Assembly: GCA_016928715.1 (NCBI GenBank)
Contig: JAFGKG010000012.1
Coordinates: 1 to 33,956 of the forward strand
Reading direction: 5' to 3'
Length of the DNA stretch: 33,956 nt
Origin: Chloroflexia bacterium
GTDB lineage: Bacteria; Chloroflexota; Chloroflexia; DTKN01
How positions within the stretch are numbered: the stretch's first letter is position 1; every line of letters begins with the position of its first letter. This document shows, piece after piece, positions 8,518 to 17,969 of this stretch. A model generated the notes under the pieces. That model did not search any database. It had not been told where the DNA came from and saw only the letters and a program-made list of their open reading frames with translations. The position numbers were made by a program, and so were the translations under genes.

Positions 8518-8694
8518 ATGGCGCAGTGTCCCGATTGTGACGCGTTGATCCCCAAGCGAAAAAAGATGAGCCTGGGACAACTCGTCGAATGCCCAGAGTG
8601 TGGTACCGCCCTCGAAGTCATCAGCCTGGAGCCCTTCGAGGTGGACTATTACCTGGGCGATGAGTGGGAAGAGGAGGAAGAGGACGATTACTAG
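8518..8694 (+). CDS. LysW-like acidic zinc-ribbon mini-protein, 58 aa
   Basis: Reads M-A-Q-C-P-D-C at the start, with a second pair C25-P-E-C28-G, then ALEVISLEPFEV and an acidic tail ending in EEEEEDDY. Two CxxC knuckles followed by 'LEV.SL.P' is the layout of LysW, the amino-group carrier protein of lysine/ornithine biosynthesis. LysW normally ends in EDWGE, whose last Glu carries the substrate; here the tail is GDEW plus acidic residues and a final Tyr, so the carrier role is doubtful. No LysX, LysZ or other pathway gene is nearby. The start is fixed by GAGGAGG six bases upstream. It might be a zinc-binding adaptor or a LysW relative with another job. Confidence 0.65.
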   Translation: MAQCPDCDALIPKRKKMSLGQLVECPECGTALEVISLEPFEVDYYLGDEWEEEEEDDY

Positions 8695-8779
8695 ACCCCT
8701 GGACTGGCAGTGGGTCCGTAGAGGATCCAACTGACAGCTTGTTGCACAAAAAAAGGACGTCAGAATCAAGGAGGAAGCA

Positions 8780-8947
8780 ATGAGTGAGCAAGAAAACCCC
8801 ACCTGCCCCGAATGCGGCGGCGAACTGTGGTACGATGAGGATTGTGACTGCTGGGTTTGCGACGAGTGTGAACTCGAGTTCTACGAGGACGAGGAGGACT
8901 GGGAGGACGAGTGGGACGAGGAGGAGGACGAGGAGGAGGAGGCCTAG
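8780..8947 (+). CDS. Second acidic Cys-rich mini-protein, 55 aa
   Basis: Six cysteines (9, 12, 22, 24, 27, 30) in a CPEC...CDC..CDEC arrangement form a zinc-ribbon-like head, and residues 34-55 are almost all Glu/Asp with three Trp/Tyr. It has AAGGAGG six bases before the ATG and ends 22 bp before a strong terminator. The plan (Cys head, acidic tail) repeats that of the gene 85 bp upstream, so the two look like a functional pair. Family unknown; a DNA-mimic or metal-handling role is possible but unproven. Confidence 0.6.
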   Translation: MSEQENPTCPECGGELWYDEDCDCWVCDECELEFYEDEEDWEDEWDEEEDEEEEA

Positions 8948-8969
8948 TCCCGACCCGTGACCGATCCGA

Positions 8970-9003
8970 CCCCTGCCCCCACCCGGGGGCAGGGGCATTT
9001 TTT
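8970..9003 (+). terminator. Strong Rho-independent terminator
   Basis: CCCCTGCCCCC (8970-8980), loop ACCC, GGGGGCAGGGG (8985-8995), then CA and six T (8998-9003). It ends the transcript of the two mini-protein genes. Confidence 0.9.
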
Positions 9004-9030
9004 GACAAATGGGCCAGATGCGGGTATGAT
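9002..9030 (+). promoter_or_regulatory. Promoter of ppdK
   Basis: TTGACA at 9002-9007, a 17-bp spacer and TATGAT at 9025-9030. The first two bases of the -35 box are the last T residues of the preceding terminator. The transcript start is near 9037, giving a leader of about 80 nt. Confidence 0.75.
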
Positions 9031-9118
9031 AGCTTTTCGGTTTGACAAGGTCGCCCAGCGTGCCCCACCACTCTGAGGCGAAAGAAATGTACCACTCGAG
9101 CAAGCAAGGAGGTCAAAT

Positions 9119-11830
<2,712 letters not shown>

Positions 11831-11864
11831 GAAGCGCCCACCCCTAAAACTGAGGGGACTCCTT

Positions 11865-11914
11865 CCCCCTCTCCCGAACACACCCTGGGCTTGTCCAAGG
11901 GTCGGGAGAGGGGG
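11865..11914 (+). terminator. Long inverted repeat downstream of ppdK
   Basis: CCCCCTCTCCCGA (11865-11877) pairs perfectly with TCGGGAGAGGGGG (11902-11914), and the 24-nt middle can extend the stem through CCCT/AGGG. Only a weak T-rich stretch (TGTTTGATT) follows, so it may be a terminator or a dispersed palindromic repeat. Confidence 0.55.
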
Positions 11915-11993
11915 ATGTTTGATTGCGCTCCCACGCTAAAGTTGCCCTAACGCAACAAATATGATAAACTATAGGAGGCCAAGCCGCAAGATT

Positions 11994-12021
11994 TTGTCTT
12001 TTAACGAAACTCTGCTATAAT
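11994..12021 (+). promoter_or_regulatory. Promoter of the PP2C-like gene
   Basis: TTGTCT at 11994-11999, a 16-bp spacer and a perfect TATAAT at 12016-12021. An upstream alternative (TTGCCC at 11942, TAAACT 17 bp later) is also plausible. Confidence 0.55.
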
Positions 12022-12060
12022 AGGAGGGCTAGTTAGGCTTACGGTCCACAAGGAGGAACT

Positions 12061-14367
12061 ATGGGCCGGCTAAAGACGTACTCGGGTCAATTTGGGCTCA
12101 TCGGGGGCATCTGTCGGGCCGACAGCGATTGCATTTATATCGAAGAGCCTGCTGCTTTTTCGTCCACCTCCCGCTGGAAGGGCAGCCTGTACATCCTGGT
12201 CGATCCGGCTGTCGAGGGAGGGCGCAGTCACCAGATCGCCCGCGAGATTACCCAGCAAATCAAAAAGAGCTATTACAACTGTAGCTCTCCCAGCATTACC
12301 ACCTGCCTGTCGCGCTCGATCCAAAAGGCCAACGAGATCCTCTTTCAACGCAACCTGGAAGTGTCCGGCCAGGAAAAAGTCACCCTGGGGCTCACCTGCG
12401 CCGTGGTCCGGGGCAAAGAGCTTTTCCTAGCCCAGATCCTGCCGGGACAGGCCTATATCATCCACCAGGGACAAATTCAGGCCCTACCCCTGAATCCCTC
12501 CTGGGATCCAGAGGCCACCACCATGCCCATGATGACACGCCTATCCACATTGGGCTGGACCGAGGACGTTCCAATCGAGTTCTTTCACAGCGCCCTCGAT
12601 ACGGGGGACATCTTTTGCCTCTGCAGCAGCAACATTGGCCGATCCCTGGGTAAAGAGGAGGCCGAACAGACCCTGCTCTATCAGCAGCCGGATGACGTTG
12701 TCGAACAGCTCTACCGCCGGATTCATCAACAGGGCTTTAAGGAGGCCCACGCTATTGTGGTCGAGATGCAGTCGGCCCTGGGTGAAGCGGCCCGTTCTCC
12801 CTTTTCCTTGGAAGGGCTGCAGGAGCGAAGCCGCCTGATAGGAGAAGGACTGCAGGCTTGGGCCGGCTCCCTGAGCGGCGAATTCCGCCGGCTCTGGCAG
12901 CATCCACGGCGGCCCCGCCCTCCACAGCCGGCCCGCCGGCCAAAACCCAAGGTTGAAACCCCGGAAATCGTCCCCCTGGCTCGCCCCAAGCCCAAACAAC
13001 CCTGGTGGAAAACGCTCCCCCAGCAGGCACGGGCAATTTTGACGCCGCGGGCACGCCTGGAACGGCCCCGCATGCACATCCGCTCCCGCCAGGAAAAGAG
13101 CCGCCTCCTGCCCGCCGCTCTCATCGGCCTGACCCTGATCCTCATCCTGGTCTTGATTATCTCCCTGGTCCACCGCGAATCCGAACGACGCCAGGACGAG
13201 GTCGTGCGCGATTTGATCGAACAAGCCGAGGCCAAAATCACCCTGGCCCTCCAGAGCGATAACCAGACCGAGGCCAATCAAATTCTCGACCAAGCCGAAC
13301 AGCTGCTGCAGCAAGCCTTGGAAACAGGCCGTGCCAATCTCCAGGTGGAACTGGCCCTGACCAACTTGCAAGAGGAGCGCGATCGCATCAATGGGGTCTC
13401 CCGCTTCCAACAATTGGACCTGCTGGTGGATATCAGCGCGATGAGCCAGACCCTGGACCTGGCCGATTTTGTCGGGCTCTGCCAGGAGAACTGTGCCCTG
13501 CGTGACGTCGTGACTGTCGGCGACAGCGTTTATTTCCTGGAGGAGGAAAAGGGCACCGTCTATCTGTATACACCGGCCACGAACGCACTCAGCCCCCTGC
13601 TTTGGGCGGGCCAGGAAGTCAAGGGGCATCCCGCTAGCGCCATCCAGGCCATCGCCCGCCTGGAGCGTCCCAAAGATTGCATCTCGGGCGGGGAAAGCGA
13701 GGATTGGCTGGCTCTGGTGGACAGCAATCGCTGGCTCTACCTGCACCGGGAGGGCGAATGGGAAAGCTACGCGCTCTCTAGCGAATCCGACTGGTCCAAC
13801 CGGGCCATCGACCTGGAGGGCTATGAGGGCAACATCTATGTCCTAAGAGGCGCCCTGGACCAAATCCTCAAATACTATTGTAACGCCTACGAACTGGCCC
13901 CGGCCTCCTGGGCAGATGACCCGCGCCACCTCCAGATAGACAAATCGGTCGATATGGCCATCGACGGCCACATCTATTTGCTGCAACAGGACGGTAAGGT
14001 CCTGGACCTGCTGCGTGGGGAATTGGAACGCACCCTGACCTACCTGGTCTATCCTAAAACCCTGGTCCCCGTGCAAATTTGGACCGCAGAACAAAGCGAC
14101 TATATCTATCTGGCCGACCGCTACGCCGGTCGGATTATCCAACTGCGCAAAGAGGACGGGGAACGTCCGGTCTTGGCGCGGGAACTGCGCAGTCCCAATG
14201 AAGGTGAACTGTGGGGATTGCAGGCGATTGCCGTACGTGAAGAACAGGGGCTGTTCTACATCGCCGCCGGATCGGGACTCTACCGCGCTGTGGCCCCGTC
14301 CTTCACCCCGGATATGGAGCCGGAGGAGACGCCTGCACCCACGGCAACCCCACTGCCTAGCCCATGA
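12061..14367 (+). CDS. Degenerate PP2C-like membrane protein with C-terminal propeller
   Basis: A 768-aa protein. Residues 1-245 follow the PP2C/SpoIIE phosphatase fold (GLIGGICRADSD, LYILVDPAVEGG, CLSRSIQKANEIL, GLTCAVVRG, LFLAQILPGQAYII, GDIFCLCSSN). The usual metal-binding D-G-M-G-G is DPAVEGG and the usual S-D-G-L is SSNIG, so an Asp is missing and catalysis is doubtful. A Pro/Arg-rich linker precedes one membrane segment (about 350-373). A coiled coil (about 378-460) and a beta-propeller-like region (about 465-750) follow, with a Thr-Pro tail. The head would be cytoplasmic and the propeller outside. AAGGAGG is five bases before the ATG. The RodZ-like gene begins 24 bp later, which suggests a role in envelope or shape control. 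Confidence 0.75.
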   Translation: MGRLKTYSGQFGLIGGICRADSDCIYIEEPAAFSSTSRWKGSLYILVDPAVEGGRSHQIAREITQQIKKSYYNCSSPSITTCLSRSIQKANEILFQRNLEVSGQEKVTLGLTCAVVRGKELFLAQILPGQAYIIHQGQIQALPLNPSWDPEATTMPMMTRLSTLGWTEDVPIEFFHSALDTGDIFCLCSSNIGRSLGKEEAEQTLLYQQPDDVVEQLYRRIHQQGFKEAHAIVVEMQSALGEAARSPFSLEGLQERSRLIGEGLQAWAGSLSGEFRRLWQHPRRPRPPQPARRPKPKVETPEIVPLARPKPKQPWWKTLPQQARAILTPRARLERPRMHIRSRQEKSRLLPAALIGLTLILILVLIISLVHRESERRQDEVVRDLIEQAEAKITLALQSDNQTEANQILDQAEQLLQQALETGRANLQVELALTNLQEERDRINGVSRFQQLDLLVDISAMSQTLDLADFVGLCQENCALRDVVTVGDSVYFLEEEKGTVYLYTPATNALSPLLWAGQEVKGHPASAIQAIARLERPKDCISGGESEDWLALVDSNRWLYLHREGEWESYALSSESDWSNRAIDLEGYEGNIYVLRGALDQILKYYCNAYELAPASWADDPRHLQIDKSVDMAIDGHIYLLQQDGKVLDLLRGELERTLTYLVYPKTLVPVQIWTAEQSDYIYLADRYAGRIIQLRKEDGERPVLARELRSPNEGELWGLQAIAVREEQGLFYIAAGSGLYRAVAPSFTPDMEPEETPAPTATPLPSP

Positions 14368-14391
14368 ACATCGGATCAAAGGACAGGATCT

Positions 14392-15156
14392 ATGCCAACG
14401 GCAGGTGACCTCTTGCGTGAACGGCGCCAGGAACGCCAGTGGACACTGGCCGAGGTCGCCCAACAGACCCGCATCCGAGAGGATTTTTTAAAAGCCCTGG
14501 AAGAGGGCAGCTATGCCCTGTTGCCCTCGGAAACCCAGGTGCGGGGCTTTTTGCGCAGCTACGCCGAAACCCTGGGCCTCAACGCAGACGAGGTCATTGC
14601 CCTCTATCAACAAGAACAGGGCGACCCGGAACTGGTTTCTATCGCCCCGCTGACCCCTCCCCCCAGAGCCCGCTCCTGCCTGATGCCCAGCCTCAGCTTT
14701 GTCCTGTTCACCTTTCTGGCCCTCTTGGCCGTCGGTCTCATCATCGACCGCGGCTGGTTGAACCCAACCACCCTGCCGCCGACGGCCACACCGCCCGGAT
14801 TTACGCCCACCCGCATCCTGCCCACGGCCACGCCCACGGCCACCCCTACCCTCCAGGTATTCATCACCCCCCCCCGGTCGACGGCAAGCCCCCGCTCCAC
14901 CAGAAGCCAACCCGGGGAGGGGATTGAGGCGGTCCTGGAAATTGCTGAACCCTGCTGGCTGCGCGTCGAGGCCGACGGCGTCGAGATCTTTGAGGGAACG
15001 CTGGCCAATACCTCTCGCACCTTTACCGCCACCGAGGCACTCAGCATCCGCATGGGCAACGCCGGCAGCGTGCGCGTTATCCTGAACGGCGAGGATCTCG
15101 GCCTCCAGGGAAACCCGGGGCAGGTCGTCACTCAAAGTTGGGAGGCGGGCCAGTGA
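14392..15156 (+). CDS. RodZ-like helix-turn-helix membrane protein
   Basis: A 254-aa protein with the RodZ layout. An N-terminal XRE-type helix-turn-helix (LLRERRQERQWTLAEVAQQT, then FLKALEEGSYALLPSETQVRGFLRSYAETLGL) covers about 5-72. One membrane segment lies at about 98-120 (SFVLFTFLALLAVGLII), then a Thr-Pro linker and a C-terminal DUF4115-type domain (about 180-254). In known members the HTH binds MreB in the cytoplasm and the tail lies outside; no mreB is in the window. The last base pairs overlap the GTG of the nitrilase-family gene by four bases (GTGA), indicating translational coupling. A modest GGA-rich ribosome site precedes the ATG. Confidence 0.8.
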   Translation: MPTAGDLLRERRQERQWTLAEVAQQTRIREDFLKALEEGSYALLPSETQVRGFLRSYAETLGLNADEVIALYQQEQGDPELVSIAPLTPPPRARSCLMPSLSFVLFTFLALLAVGLIIDRGWLNPTTLPPTATPPGFTPTRILPTATPTATPTLQVFITPPRSTASPRSTRSQPGEGIEAVLEIAEPCWLRVEADGVEIFEGTLANTSRTFTATEALSIRMGNAGSVRVILNGEDLGLQGNPGQVVTQSWEAGQ

Positions 15157-15938
15157 AGCTGACCCTGGCCATCGCTCAAATGCACGTCCAAATGGCCCAA
15201 CCCGAGGAGAACCTGCGCCGGGCACAGGGCCTGGCGGAGCAGGCGGCCCGCAAGGGAGCCACTCTGCTGCTGCTGCCCGAGCTCTGGTTGAACGGCTATG
15301 ATTTGGCCCAAGCCGACAGCTACAGCCAAGAGTTTGTCACGTCCTTCCAACAACGCTGGGCCAACCTGGCACGCAGCAGCGGCCTGTACATCGCCGGCTC
15401 GGTGCTGGCCCCCACCCCAGATGGAGGGCCGGCCAATACCGCCCTGCTCCTTTCCCCCCAGGGCGAGACCCTGGCGACCTACCGCAAGACCCACCTCTTT
15501 CCGCCCATGCAGGAAAGGACCTACCTGACACCCGGCCAGGAGATCCCCACCTTTGATCTGCCCTGGGGCCGCACAGGACTGGGCATCTGCTACGACCTGC
15601 GCTTCCCCGAATTCTTTCGCCGCCTGGCCCTGCAAAAAGCACTCCTGGTGCTGCTGCCGGCCCAGTGGCCCATCGCCCGCATCGAGCATTGGCGGCTGCT
15701 GCTGCGCGCCCGCTCGATCGAGAACCAGTTCTGGCTGGCTGCCTGCAACCGCATCGGCCGCGACCCCAATGGCACCACCTTTGGCGGCCACAGCGCGATC
15801 GTCGATCCCCGGGGAGAGGTGCTCGCAGAAGGCGCGCAGGAGGCGGCCCTCCTGCTGGCCGAGATCGACCTGGCCCAGGCCGAAAGAACGCGGGAACAAT
15901 TCCCAGTGCTGGACGACCGCCGGTCGGACCTGTACTAA
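15153..15938 (+). CDS. Carbon-nitrogen hydrolase (nitrilase/omega-amidase family)
   Basis: A 261-aa protein with the Glu-Lys-Cys triad of the nitrilase superfamily: E43 in LLLPELWLNGYD, K112 in TYRKTHLF and C146 in GLGICYDLRFPE. Members hydrolyse amides such as alpha-ketoglutaramate or N-carbamoyl compounds; the tight 'CYDLRFPEFFR' block is close to the omega-amidase/NIT2 and YafV-type group, but substrate is not certain. Length is normal. GTG 15153 is chosen because GGAGG lies nine bases upstream and it overlaps the previous stop as GTGA; an in-frame TTG at 15138 has no ribosome site. Its TAA overlaps the stop of the convergent phosphatase gene. Confidence 0.88.
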   Translation: MKLTLAIAQMHVQMAQPEENLRRAQGLAEQAARKGATLLLLPELWLNGYDLAQADSYSQEFVTSFQQRWANLARSSGLYIAGSVLAPTPDGGPANTALLLSPQGETLATYRKTHLFPPMQERTYLTPGQEIPTFDLPWGRTGLGICYDLRFPEFFRRLALQKALLVLLPAQWPIARIEHWRLLLRARSIENQFWLAACNRIGRDPNGTTFGGHSAIVDPRGEVLAEGAQEAALLLAEIDLAQAERTREQFPVLDDRRSDLY

Positions 15939-16726
15939 CGCCACCCCAAGAGATCCAACAGCTCCTCGTGGATGAGCCCATTCGAGGCCACCAGCTCGCC
16001 CGAGCGGATGTCCCAGGGCCGAGCACCCACACCGGTGACCCGTCCCCCCGCCTCCAGGACGATCAAGCCGCCCGCCGCCACGTCCCAGGGTTTGAGGCCC
16101 CGTTCCCAATGGCCTTCCTGCCGGCCGGCGGCGACATAGCAAAGATCCAGGGCGGCCGACCCGCTGCGGCGCAGCCCCTGTACCCGCAGGGCGGCCTGGC
16201 CGATCTCAAAGAGGTTGTTGTCCGGACGACTGGCCTTGTCATAGGGAAAGCCCGTACTGACCAGGCTTTCGCCAAGCAGCGAACGCCTGGAAACACACAG
16301 CGGCCGGCCGTTCAGGGCAGCCCCCCGCCCCCGCCGCGCCCAGAAACATTCATCCCGCAACGGGTCCAAAACCACGCCCATCAACGGCTGTCCTGCACGC
16401 CAGAGGGCCAACGACAGACAAAAGGAGGGATAGCCGTGGGCATAGTTATTGGTCCCATCCAGAGGGTCCACGAACCAGCGATAAGGGGAGGGGGCATCCT
16501 GCCCCGAACCTTCCTCCGCCTCGATGGCGTGATCCGGAAAACGCTCCCGCAGCGCATCTACAATCAAACGCTCCGAAGCCCGGTCCACCTCGGTGACCAG
16601 TTCGACGCCCCGCTTCTGGGCCTCGGTGTGATCCTCGAGCAAACGGTCCCGCAGCAAAACCCCGGCCTCGCGGGCCAGGGCCAGGGTAAAGTCCAAGCAG
16701 TCGTCCAGGGCCAAGTCTGCGGCCAT
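15935..16726 (-). CDS. Inositol monophosphatase family protein
   Basis: A 263-aa metal-dependent sugar-phosphatase of the IMPase/SuhB family. The metal site is complete: E71 in IEAEEG, DPLDGTNNY at 87-95, and WD at 214-215 in LKPWDVAAGG. The family hydrolyses myo-inositol-1-phosphate, and some members act on fructose-1,6-bisphosphate or histidinol phosphate; which one is not visible. GGAGG is eight bases before the ATG. It lies downstream of pheS on the same strand, separated by 184 bp that carry repeat debris, so co-transcription is uncertain. Confidence 0.9.
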   Translation of the reverse strand: MAADLALDDCLDFTLALAREAGVLLRDRLLEDHTEAQKRGVELVTEVDRASERLIVDALRERFPDHAIEAEEGSGQDAPSPYRWFVDPLDGTNNYAHGYPSFCLSLALWRAGQPLMGVVLDPLRDECFWARRGRGAALNGRPLCVSRRSLLGESLVSTGFPYDKASRPDNNLFEIGQAALRVQGLRRSGSAALDLCYVAAGRQEGHWERGLKPWDVAAGGLIVLEAGGRVTGVGARPWDIRSGELVASNGLIHEELLDLLGWR

Positions 16727-16817
16727 GTGTTCTCCTCCAGCTAATTCTAAAGCAGCTTACCCGGCTGAACCGGAACCCCCCCCCTCATTTCCACAAATCT
16801 CCCCGTGAACGATGATA

Positions 16818-16901
16818 GGACACCAAGGACACGAAGGAGAAAAAGGATTTCCCTTTGAGCCCTTGGTGTCCCTTCGACAGGCTCAGGACAAGCCTTGGTG
16901 G
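16818..16901. repeat. Dispersed-repeat remnant between pheS and the phosphatase gene
   Basis: GGACACCAAGG (16818-16828) is the perfect reverse complement of CCTTGGTGTCC (16861-16871), and CCTTGGTG recurs at 16893-16900. Between them lies TTCGACAGGCTCAGGACAAG, a sequence I recall as a common intergenic repeat fragment in many bacteria. The segment looks like a decayed small mobile or palindromic element. Confidence 0.45.
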
Positions 16902-16910
16902 TTATAACCC

Positions 16911-17936
16911 TCAAAGGCTCCTCAGGAAGCGCAGATCCCCCGAAAAGAACCAGCGGATATCGTTGATGCCGTACTTGAGCATGGTGATGCGCTCCGGACC
17001 CATACCAAAGGCAAAACCGCCAAAGTGCTGGGGATCATAGCCGCCGTTGCGCAAAACGACCGGGTGGACCATGCCCGCGCCCAATATCTCGACCCAGCCG
17101 GTATATTTGCAAACCCGGCAGCCCTGGCCCTGGCAGAGGATACAGTCCATATCCACTTCCACGCTGGGCTCGGTAAAGGGAAAGTAGCTGCAGCGAAAGC
17201 GCACCTGCCGCTCGGAACCAAACATGCGCCGGGTAAAGGCAATAATGACGCCCTTGAGATCGGCCATGGTAATCCCTTCCCCAACCGCCAGGCCCTCCAC
17301 CTGGTAGAACATGAACTCGGAGCGGGCCGTCACCTGCTCGTAACGATAACACTTGCCCGGCAGGATCACCCGGATCGGCTCGGGACAATAGGCCTGCATC
17401 GCCCAAGCCTGCCCTGGAGAGGTGTGCGTGCGCAACAGCACCCCCTCGCGGGTGGTATAAAACGTGCTCCACATATCGCGGGCCGGATGATGGGGCGGGA
17501 TATTCAAGGACCGAAAATTGCGCCGGTCCGTCTCGACCTCGGGGCTGTCAAAGACCTGAAAGCCCATCTCGGCGAAAATGTCATAGATGCGCCGCAGCAC
17601 CCGGTGGCTGATGTGTACACGTCCCACGGCCGGCCGCCGGCCCGGCAGCGTTACATCAACCCGCTCGGTCCGTAGAGCAGCCTGTACGAACTCTTGCTGG
17701 AGGACCTGCTCACGCCGCTCCAGCTCGGCCTCCAGCTCGGCCCGCAGCGCGTTGGCGGCCCGCCCCACCAAAGGGCGATCCTCCGCCGGCAGCCCCCCCA
17801 GGCCCCGCAGCAGTTCGCTGACGGCGCCCTTTTTGCCCAGATACTCCCGCTTCCACTCGCCCAGTTCCTCCAGCTTGCGCACTTGGCCCAGGCGCTGTCG
17901 GGCTTGCGCTCCTAGATCGCGCAGATATTCCAGCAT
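16911..17936 (-). CDS. pheS: Phenylalanyl-tRNA synthetase alpha subunit
   Basis: A 341-aa catalytic alpha subunit. The N-terminal coiled coil (1-90) that binds tRNA precedes the class II core. Motif 2 covers LLRTHTS (167-173) and ILPGKCYRYE, and motif 3 is GFAFGMGPERITMLKYGI (307-324). A four-Cys zinc-finger-like insert, C265-x2-C268-x4-C273-x2-C276, occurs before WVEILGAGMVHP, as in many thermophile and Gram-positive PheS. AGGAG stands seven bases before the ATG. It starts 33 bp after dxs on the same strand and is probably co-transcribed. No pheT is present in the window, so the beta subunit must be encoded elsewhere, which is unusual but known. Confidence 0.96.
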   Translation of the reverse strand: MLEYLRDLGAQARQRLGQVRKLEELGEWKREYLGKKGAVSELLRGLGGLPAEDRPLVGRAANALRAELEAELERREQVLQQEFVQAALRTERVDVTLPGRRPAVGRVHISHRVLRRIYDIFAEMGFQVFDSPEVETDRRNFRSLNIPPHHPARDMWSTFYTTREGVLLRTHTSPGQAWAMQAYCPEPIRVILPGKCYRYEQVTARSEFMFYQVEGLAVGEGITMADLKGVIIAFTRRMFGSERQVRFRCSYFPFTEPSVEVDMDCILCQGQGCRVCKYTGWVEILGAGMVHPVVLRNGGYDPQHFGGFAFGMGPERITMLKYGINDIRWFFSGDLRFLRSL

Positions 17937-17969
17937 GTCTTGCTCCTAATCCAGTGCCGCCCTGCCCCG

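Noticed and set aside
8518-8694. True LysW carrier of lysine biosynthesis
   Set aside because: Not accepted as such because the EDWGE C-terminus and all pathway neighbours are missing; reported as LysW-like.
12541-13746. 401-aa - strand open frame
   Set aside because: Antisense to the PP2C/propeller gene; no recognisable motif or ribosome site.
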